Assembly (NCBI GenBank): GCA_003552795.1
Contig: PUOM01000004.1
Location: 1-45,400, forward strand
Length of the DNA: 45,400 nt
Direction: 5' to 3'
From: Halomonas sp.
GTDB taxonomy: Bacteria > Pseudomonadota > Gammaproteobacteria > Pseudomonadales > Halomonadaceae
The translations under genes and the position numbers were made by a program. The notes below the pieces were generated by a model. It was given only the letters and a program-made list of their open reading frames with translations, was not told the origin of the DNA and made no database searches. Below, piece by piece: positions 38,636 through 45,400 of the stretch. How positions within the stretch are numbered: the first letter of the stretch is position 1; the number at the start of each line of letters is the position of its first letter.

Positions 38636-40531
38636 ATGTCGCCGATGCCCGAAGCCCTTCGCCGCCTGCCCCTGGCCGCTTGTCGTCTCCTCGCCTCCCG
38701 GCTGCCGCCGGCCGCTCTGGCGGCGCTGGCCGTGTCCGCCCTCGCGACCGGCCCGGCGGCGGCCGAGACGGTGGACGAGGTGCCCACGGTGCATGGCCTG
38801 GCGCTCTACGACGAGCCCGCCCTGCCGGAGGGTTTTACCCACTTCCCCTACGTCAATCCCGACGCGCCTAGCGGCGGCACCCTGACCCAGGCCGCGGTGG
38901 GCGGCAGCTTCGACTCCACCAACTCCTTCATCGTCCGCGGCACTCCCGCCGCGGGGCTCAGCGAGATCTACGACACCCTGGTGGAGGGCAATCCCGACGA
39001 GCCCTTCTCGGTCTACGGCCTGCTCGCCGAGGGAATGCGACTGGACCCCGGTCGCGAGTGGATAGAGTTCGACCTGCGCCCCGCAGCGCGCTTCCACGAC
39101 GGCGAGCCGGTTACCGCTGACGATGTCGTCTACAGCTTCGAGCTGCTCACCGAGCAGGGCAACCCCTTCTATGGCGCCTACTACGCCGACGTGGAGAGCG
39201 TCACTGCCCTCGACGAGCATACCGTGCGCTTCGACTTCGCCGACGTTGACTCCCGGGAGCTGCCGCTGATCGTCGGCCAGCTGCCGGTGCTGCCGAAGCA
39301 CTACTGGGAGGCGCGCGACTTCACCGCGCCGAGCCTCGCCGCCCACCCCGGCTCCGGCCCCTACCGTATCGCCGAAGTGGATCCCGGCCGGCGCATCGTC
39401 TACGAGCGAGATCCCGACTACTGGGGCCGAGATCTCCCGGTGAATCGTGGCCGCCACAATATCGACCGGCTGGTCCACGACTACTACCGCGACCGCGACA
39501 TCGCCTGGGAAGCCTTCAAGGCGGGAGTGCTGGACTACCGCATCGACGCCCGCGCCGCCACCTGGGCCATCGGCTACGACTTCCCCGCCTACCGGGACGG
39601 CCTGGTGCGGCGCCTGGCGGTGCCGGACGGCCAGCCGGCTCGCATGCAGGCCTTCGTCTTCAACCTGCGCCGCGACAAGTTCGACGACCCGCGGGTGCGC
39701 GAGGCCCTTTCGCTGACCTTCGACTTCCCCTGGCTCAACGCCAACCTCTTCTACGACGCCTACCGGCGCACCGAGAGCGTCTTTCAGAACTCCGAAATGG
39801 CCGCCGAGGGCCTCCCCGAGGGGGATGAGCTGGCCCTGCTGGAGGGCTTTCGCGACCAGCTCCCCGAACGGCTCTTCCAGGAGCCGCTGCCCTTCGACCA
39901 CCCCACCGAACTGCGCGAGCGGCTGCGCCTGGCGCTGGACCTGCTGCGCGAGGCCGGCTACGAGGTGGAGGGAGACCGCCTGGTCCACGGCGAGACGGGC
40001 CAGCCGCTGACCGTGGAGGTGCTGCTCTTCGACACCGGCATGGAGCGGGTCACCCAGCCGATGCTGCGCAACATGGCGCGCCTGGGCATCCAGGGCAGCA
40101 TCCGCATCGTCGACATCAATCAGTATCTCAATCGCCTGCGCAGTTTCGACTTCGACATGACCGTGGGCCAGTTCCCCCAGTCCCACAACCCCGGCAACGA
40201 GCAGCGCGACTTCTGGACCAGCGCCGCCGCCGAGACGCCCCAGAGCCGCAACCTGATGGGGCTGGCCGACCCGGTGGTGGATGAGCTGGTGGACCGGCTG
40301 ATCCGCGCCGACAGCCGCGAAACGCTCAACGTCACCGCCCGCGCCCTGGACCGGGTGCTGCTGTGGCGCTTCCCGATGATTCCCCACTACCACTCCGGCG
40401 AGACCCGCATCGCCATCTGGGACAAGTTCGGCTGGCCCGAGCCCTTCCCCGAGTACGGCATGGACCTCGCCGCCTGGTGGGTAGACGCCGAGCGGGAAGC
40501 CGAGATCAACCAGCGCCTGCGTCGCCGCTGA
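38636..40531 (+). CDS. yejA: Extracellular solute-binding protein, YejA-like
   Basis: [50 protein letters not shown]; followed by yejBEF-like genes. Confidence 0.92.
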   Translation: MSPMPEALRRLPLAACRLLASRLPPAALAALAVSALATGPAAAETVDEVPTVHGLALYDEPALPEGFTHFPYVNPDAPSGGTLTQAAVGGSFDSTNSFIVRGTPAAGLSEIYDTLVEGNPDEPFSVYGLLAEGMRLDPGREWIEFDLRPAARFHDGEPVTADDVVYSFELLTEQGNPFYGAYYADVESVTALDEHTVRFDFADVDSRELPLIVGQLPVLPKHYWEARDFTAPSLAAHPGSGPYRIAEVDPGRRIVYERDPDYWGRDLPVNRGRHNIDRLVHDYYRDRDIAWEAFKAGVLDYRIDARAATWAIGYDFPAYRDGLVRRLAVPDGQPARMQAFVFNLRRDKFDDPRVREALSLTFDFPWLNANLFYDAYRRTESVFQNSEMAAEGLPEGDELALLEGFRDQLPERLFQEPLPFDHPTELRERLRLALDLLREAGYEVEGDRLVHGETGQPLTVEVLLFDTGMERVTQPMLRNMARLGIQGSIRIVDINQYLNRLRSFDFDMTVGQFPQSHNPGNEQRDFWTSAAAETPQSRNLMGLADPVVDELVDRLIRADSRETLNVTARALDRVLLWRFPMIPHYHSGETRIAIWDKFGWPEPFPEYGMDLAAWWVDAEREAEINQRLRRR

Positions 40532-40565
40532 TGACGCCCCGGACACGAACAAGGAAGCCGCCCTC

Positions 40566-41636
40566 GTGAGTCGCTATATCCTGCGCCGCCTGCTGCTGAT
40601 GATCCCCACCCTGATCGGGATCATGCTGCTCAACTTCATCATCGTGCAGGCCGCCCCGGGCGGCCCCATCGACCAGATGCTGGCTCGCTTCGAGGGCGCC
40701 GACGCCATGGCCAGCACGCGCCTCGAGGCCGGCGGCGAGGTGATGGTCCGCGACGAGTCCCGGGGCGCCCGGGGCATCGATCCGCGCTTCATCGAGCAGC
40801 TCGAGGAGCAGTTCGGCTTCGACCAGCCCGCCCATGTGCGCTTCCTGACCATGATGCGCGACTACGCCACCTTCGACTTCGGCAACAGCTTCTTCCGCGA
40901 CCGACCGGTGGTGGAGCTGATGATCGAGCGGCTGCCGGTGTCGATCTCCCTGGGGCTCTGGACCACCCTGCTGGTCTACCTGATCTCGATCCCGCTGGGC
41001 ATTCGCAAGGCGCTGCACCACGGCTCGCGCTTCGATGTCTGGACCTCGGGACTGGTGATCGTGGGCTACGCCATCCCCGGCTTCCTGTTCGCGATACTCC
41101 TGATCGTGCTCTTCGCCGGCGGCAGCTACTGGGATCTCTTCCCGCTGCGCGGGCTCACCTCGCCGGATTTCCACGAGCTCTCCACCTGGGGCAAGGTCAA
41201 GGACTACCTCTGGCACATCACCCTGCCGGTGGCGGCCATGACCATCGGCAGCTTCGCCACCCTGACCATGCTGACCAAGAACAGCTTCCTGGACGAGATC
41301 CACAAGCAGTACGTGCTCACCGCCCGGGCCAAGGGGGCAAGCGACCGCGGCGTGCTCTACGGCCACGTCTTTCGCAATGCCATGCTGATCATCATCGCCG
41401 GCCTGCCCGGCGCCCTGATCACCATCTTCTTCACCGGGTCGCTGCTGATCGAGGTGATCTTCTCCCTGGAGGGGCTGGGCCTGCTGGGCTTCGAGGCGGT
41501 GATGCAGCGCGACTACCCGGTGATCTTCGGCACGCTCTTCCTCTACACCCTGATCGGCCTGATCCTCAAGCTGATCTCCGATCTGACCTATGTGTGGGTG
41601 GACCCGCGCATCGACTTCGAGACAAGGGAGTCCTGA
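40566..41636 (+). CDS. yejB: Peptide/microcin C-type ABC transporter permease YejB
   Basis: [34 protein letters not shown]; permease loop [23 protein letters not shown]. Confidence 0.94.
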   Translation: MSRYILRRLLLMIPTLIGIMLLNFIIVQAAPGGPIDQMLARFEGADAMASTRLEAGGEVMVRDESRGARGIDPRFIEQLEEQFGFDQPAHVRFLTMMRDYATFDFGNSFFRDRPVVELMIERLPVSISLGLWTTLLVYLISIPLGIRKALHHGSRFDVWTSGLVIVGYAIPGFLFAILLIVLFAGGSYWDLFPLRGLTSPDFHELSTWGKVKDYLWHITLPVAAMTIGSFATLTMLTKNSFLDEIHKQYVLTARAKGASDRGVLYGHVFRNAMLIIIAGLPGALITIFFTGSLLIEVIFSLEGLGLLGFEAVMQRDYPVIFGTLFLYTLIGLILKLISDLTYVWVDPRIDFETRES

Positions 41637-41639
41637 GCC

Positions 41640-42731
41640 ATGGCCGCTTTGTTGACGATGTCACCGATCACCCGCCGCCGCCTGGCGGTGTTCAAGGCCA
41701 ACCGCCGGGCCCGGGTCTCGCTGTGGCTCTTCCTTGCGCTCTTCGTGGTGAGTATCGGCGCCGAGCTGATCGCCAATGACAAGCCGCTGATCATGCAGTA
41801 CGACGGCCGCTGGTACGTGCCGCTGCTGGTGGACTATCCGGAGACCGAGTTCGGCGGCTTCCTGCCCACCACCGCCGACTACCACGACCCCTTCGTGCAG
41901 GCCCAGATCGAGGAGAACGGCTGGGCGCTGTGGCCGCCCATCCCCTTCTCCTACCAGACCCTGGACATGCAGATGATGCAGCCCTCCCCGGCGCCGCCTG
42001 ACGGGCGTCACTGGCTGGGCACCGACGACCAGGGCCGCGACGTGCTGGCGCGGGTGATCTACGGCTTCCGCCTCTCGGTGGCCTTCGCGCTGGTGCTCAC
42101 CGCCGGTTCGCTGGTGATGGGGGTGCTGGTGGGCGGCATTCAGGGCTACTTCGGCGGCAAGACCGACCTGATCGGCCAGCGCTTCACCGAGATCTGGTCG
42201 GGGCTGCCGGTGCTGTTTCTGCTGATCATCCTGGCCAGCTTCGTGCAGCCCGGCTTCTGGTGGCTGCTCGGCATCATGCTGCTGTTTTCGTGGCTGGGGC
42301 TGGTCGACGTGGTGCGCGCCGAGTTCCTGCGCGCCCGCAACCTGGAGTACGTGCGCGCCGCACGGGCCATGGGGCTGCCGCCGCGGCTGATCATGTGGCG
42401 CCACGTGCTGCCCAACGCCATGGTCGCTACCCTCACCTTCGTGCCCTTCCTGTTCACCGGGGCCATCACCACCCTCACCGCCCTGGACTTCCTGGGCTTC
42501 GGCCTGCCGCCGGGCTCGCCGTCGCTGGGCGAGCTGGTGGCCCAGGGCAAGAATAACCTCCACGCCCCCTGGCTCGGCATCACCGCCTTCGTCAGCCTAT
42601 CGCTGATGCTCTCCCTGCTGGTCTTCATCGGCGAAGGGCTGCGCGACGCCTTCGACCCCCGCCACGTCCAGCATGCCGCCACCCCGGTGCCGGCGGCGCC
42701 CCAGACCGCCAGGAGCCAGACCGATGCCTGA
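41640..42731 (+). CDS. yejE: ABC transporter permease YejE
   Basis: SPITRRRLAVFKANRRARVSLWLF, HWLGTDDQGRDVLARVIYGFRLSV, EYVRAARAMGLPPRLIMWRHVLPNA. Confidence 0.94.
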   Translation: MAALLTMSPITRRRLAVFKANRRARVSLWLFLALFVVSIGAELIANDKPLIMQYDGRWYVPLLVDYPETEFGGFLPTTADYHDPFVQAQIEENGWALWPPIPFSYQTLDMQMMQPSPAPPDGRHWLGTDDQGRDVLARVIYGFRLSVAFALVLTAGSLVMGVLVGGIQGYFGGKTDLIGQRFTEIWSGLPVLFLLIILASFVQPGFWWLLGIMLLFSWLGLVDVVRAEFLRARNLEYVRAARAMGLPPRLIMWRHVLPNAMVATLTFVPFLFTGAITTLTALDFLGFGLPPGSPSLGELVAQGKNNLHAPWLGITAFVSLSLMLSLLVFIGEGLRDAFDPRHVQHAATPVPAAPQTARSQTDA

Positions 42732-44328
42732 ATCCTCGTCCCGTTCCCCGCTGCTGCGCCTCGAGGACTTTTCGGTCGCCTTCGACGGCATCACCGTGGT
42801 GGACCGCCTGAGCCTTACCGTGAACCGCGGCGAGACCCTGGCCCTGGTGGGCGAGTCTGGCTCCGGCAAGTCGGTCTCGGCGCTGGGCGCCATGGACCTG
42901 CTGCCCGGCAACGCCGCGGTGAGCGGCGCTCGATGGCTGGGCAACACCGATCTCTCGGGCCTGCGCCGTCGCGACTGGCAGGGCGTCCGCGGCGGCCGCG
43001 TGGGGTTCATCTTTCAGGAGCCGATGACCTCGCTCAACCCGCTGCACACCGTGGGCAAGCAGATCGGCGAGACCCTGCGCCTGCACCAGGGGCTCTCGGG
43101 GCGCGCCGCCCGCGCGCGGATCCTCGAGCTGCTCGGGCAGGTCAAGCTGCCGCGCCCCGAGGAGCTGATCAACGTCTGGCCCCATCAGCTATCCGGCGGC
43201 CAGCGCCAGCGGGTGATGATCGCCATGGCGATCGCCAACGACCCGGCGCTGCTGATCGCCGACGAGCCCACCACGGCGCTCGACGTCACCGTGCAGCAGG
43301 AGATTCTGGCGCTGCTCGCCGAGCTGCGCGACCGCCACGGCATGGGCATGCTCTTCATCACCCACGACCTCAACCTGGTGCGCCGCCACGCCGATCGGGT
43401 CTGCGTGCTCTACCGCGGGCGTGAACAGGAAACCGGCCCGGTAGAGCGGGTCTTCACCTCCCCCGCCAGCCCCTACACCCGCACCCTGCTCGACGCCGAG
43501 CCCGAGGGGCGTCCGGCGGCGGTGCCCCGGGGGGCTCCCTTGATCAGCGCCTCCGGTCTCGGCGTCAGCTTCCAGCGCCCGAAGAAGCTCTTCATGAAGC
43601 GCCCGCCGGCGTTTGAAGCGGTCAGGCCGCTGGACCTCACCCTGGCCCCCGGCGAGACCCTGGGCATCGTCGGCGAGTCGGGCTCCGGCAAGACCACCCT
43701 GGCGCTGGCGCTGCTGCGCCTGACCCAGAGCCACGGCGAGATCACCTTCGGCGACAGCCGCCTGGACAGGCTCAGCGGCGGCGAACTGCGCCGAATGCGT
43801 CAGCGCTTCCAGATCGTCTTTCAGGACCCCTTCGGCTCGCTCTCCCCTCGCCTTCCGGTCTCCGAGATCGTCAGCGAGGGGCTGCGCTTCCACCAGCCGT
43901 CGCTCACCGAGGCCGAGGTCGCCCGCCGGGTGGCCGCGACCCTCGACGAAGTGGGCCTGCCCGCCGACTGCGCCGACCGCTACCCCCACGAGTTCTCCGG
44001 CGGCCAGCGCCAGCGCATCGCCGTGGCCCGGGCGATCATCCTCGAGCCCGAGCTGATCGTGCTCGACGAGCCCACCTCGGCGCTGGATCGCACCGTGCAG
44101 AAACAGCTGGTGGCGCTGTTGCGCGATCTCCAGGCCAGGCGCGGCCTGAGCTATCTGTTCATCAGCCACGATCTGGCCGTGGTGCGCGCCATGGCGCACC
44201 GGGTCATGGTGCTCAAGGAGGGGGAAGTGGTGGAGAGCGGCGACTGCCTCGCGGTGCTCGAGAACCCGAGCAGCGACTACACCCGGGCCCTGGTGGCCGC
44301 GGCGGGGCTGGCGCCGCGGGAGGGATGA
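42724..44328 (+). CDS. yejF: ABC transporter ATP-binding protein YejF (two ATPase domains)
   Basis: Two Walker A ([16 protein letters not shown]), [31 protein letters not shown], two Walker B motifs. Confidence 0.95.
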   Translation: MPESSSRSPLLRLEDFSVAFDGITVVDRLSLTVNRGETLALVGESGSGKSVSALGAMDLLPGNAAVSGARWLGNTDLSGLRRRDWQGVRGGRVGFIFQEPMTSLNPLHTVGKQIGETLRLHQGLSGRAARARILELLGQVKLPRPEELINVWPHQLSGGQRQRVMIAMAIANDPALLIADEPTTALDVTVQQEILALLAELRDRHGMGMLFITHDLNLVRRHADRVCVLYRGREQETGPVERVFTSPASPYTRTLLDAEPEGRPAAVPRGAPLISASGLGVSFQRPKKLFMKRPPAFEAVRPLDLTLAPGETLGIVGESGSGKTTLALALLRLTQSHGEITFGDSRLDRLSGGELRRMRQRFQIVFQDPFGSLSPRLPVSEIVSEGLRFHQPSLTEAEVARRVAATLDEVGLPADCADRYPHEFSGGQRQRIAVARAIILEPELIVLDEPTSALDRTVQKQLVALLRDLQARRGLSYLFISHDLAVVRAMAHRVMVLKEGEVVESGDCLAVLENPSSDYTRALVAAAGLAPREG

Positions 44329-44336
44329 CTCGGAAA

Positions 44337-44383
44337 TTATCCTCCGGAGAGGGTATCTGGGGATTAGCCCCTCTGGAGGATAA
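44337..44383. repeat. Long imperfect inverted repeat between convergent yejF and O-antigen-ligase-like gene
   Basis: TTATCCTCC(GG)AGAGGG ... CCCTCTGGAGGATAA; inner GGGG-ATTAG-CCCC alternative stem. Confidence 0.75.
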
Positions 44384-44412
44384 GGCGTCGCTCGGACGGG
44401 AAGGCGGCCACC

Positions 44413-45400
44413 CTACCGGCTAGCACCCTCTGTATCGCAAGAGGGATGATTCGAGGCCGTGAAAGCCAGCAGCAGCGCCAGCCAGCCCCCATAGACGAGG
44501 ATCCCGACCGGATAGGCGAAGAAGGCGTAGCTCAGCCCGAAGTCGATGAAGGTCACCGGCAGCAGCACCCCGGCCACCGCCAGGCTGCGCGCTGCAGGAT
44601 CATGGGCCGCAAGGCGCGGCGTGAACACCCATAGCGGCAGCAGATAGAGCGCCAGCACCGCGAACACAGCCGGCAGGCCGCGCCGCACCCAGGCGTCCAG
44701 CAGGTCGCTGTGAGCATGCCAGTGGCGGCTGGCACCAGGCGCCACCCTGTTCTCCGCCACCAGCTCGCCCATGGCCTTGCCGTAGCCAGCGTGGCCCACC
44801 CCGCCCCAGGGCGACCGGGCGATCAGTATGACCGCCCCGCTGTACATTTCCAGGCGCGTGCCCACGGAGCCGTTCGGCTCTCCTGCCAGGTAATCGGTCG
44901 CCTCGCCCACGGCCACGCCCACCCGCTGCTGTACCCCGCTCTGGGGCATCAGGTAGAGGCTCGTCAGCACCAGTGCCACCCCGGCGATGGTGAGCCAGCG
45001 CCGGCGCGCCGGCCAGCCGCGCAGATAGGCACGATAGAAGACCAGAGTGGCCAGGGGCAGCGCCAGCCAGCCGCCCCGGGTGCCCGACAGCGCCGAGGCC
45101 AGCAGGCCGCCCGCGGCCCCCAGCAGAAGCGCCACCAGCCAGGCTCGGCGATAGCGCTGTTGCCACGCCCACCCCAGGCCGGCCAGGCAGAGCAATCCGG
45201 TCAGCAGGGCCAGGTTGCCGAACAGGATCGCATTCACCTCGCCGTGGCCATTGGCACGGCGCGCTCCTTCGACCCCCACCTGCCACAGCGCCCAGAGCCC
45301 GTTGCCGACCCCGCTCAACGCCAGGCCTCCCCACCACCAGGCCAGGCTCGGACGCAGCCTGCTCACCGCCGGCACGACGGCGGCGGCCAGCAGGGCAGCC
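44413..45400 (-). CDS. O-antigen ligase (WaaL/RfaL-like) family membrane protein, 5' end beyond window
   Basis: Polytopic; GTRGGWLALPLA, GTRLEMYSGAVILIARSPWGGVGHAGYGKAM, HAHSDLLDAWVRRGLPA; open frame continues through the window edge. Confidence 0.85.
   Translation of the reverse strand, partial: AALLAAAVVPAVSRLRPSLAWWWGGLALSGVGNGLWALWQVGVEGARRANGHGEVNAILFGNLALLTGLLCLAGLGWAWQQRYRRAWLVALLLGAAGGLLASALSGTRGGWLALPLATLVFYRAYLRGWPARRRWLTIAGVALVLTSLYLMPQSGVQQRVGVAVGEATDYLAGEPNGSVGTRLEMYSGAVILIARSPWGGVGHAGYGKAMGELVAENRVAPGASRHWHAHSDLLDAWVRRGLPAVFAVLALYLLPLWVFTPRLAAHDPAARSLAVAGVLLPVTFIDFGLSYAFFAYPVGILVYGGWLALLLAFTASNHPSCDTEGASR

Noticed and set aside
38351-40552. 733-aa minus-strand ORF opposite yejA and the end of mltD
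   Set aside because: Shadow ORF of a clear coding gene; composition typical of an antisense frame.
1-45400. Mobile element, prophage or defence island
   Set aside because: No transposase, integrase, recombinase, phage structural gene, restriction system or flanking repeats were recognised; gene content is conserved chromosomal.

Overview
The window is a high-GC chromosomal segment from a gammaproteobacterium. Protein similarity and gene order look like Halomonadaceae or a relative, but that is inferred by eye and no database was searched. Almost all of it is protein-coding housekeeping DNA. From left to right it holds: a pqiABC-type MCE lipid-transport locus; an HhH protein; a RhlE-type DEAD-box helicase; divergent DMT and MFS transporters; an ABC/FtsX/HlyD export trio; DUF2789 and TVP38-type proteins; a CigR-like protein; a U32 (YegQ/TrhP) protein divergent from a queC-queE-queD-ykgJ operon; an MvaT-type H-NS-family regulator with a neighbouring MvaT-like ORF that lacks the DNA-binding domain; the gyrA-serC-pheA-tyrA/aroA-cmk-rpsA supraoperon; thioesterase/rdgC/acyltransferase/CDF/SCP2 genes; nudC-dnaQ-rnhA-methyltransferase divergent from gloB; mltD followed by yejABEF; and an O-antigen-ligase-like gene cut by the window end. 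I saw no rRNA, tRNA, CRISPR array, insertion sequence or prophage. The most interesting signals are (i) the MvaT-like ORF without a DNA-binding domain beside mvaT, a candidate MvaT/H-NS modulator; (ii) a shared TTCAAAC-N4-GTTTCA operator, matching the PsrA-type consensus, upstream of the thioesterase and SCP2 genes; (iii) a palindrome-rich, lower-GC noncoding block between the rpsA terminator and mvaT; and (iv) a two-domain QueD-like protein with apparently split catalytic motifs, translationally coupled to a YkgJ cysteine-cluster protein.
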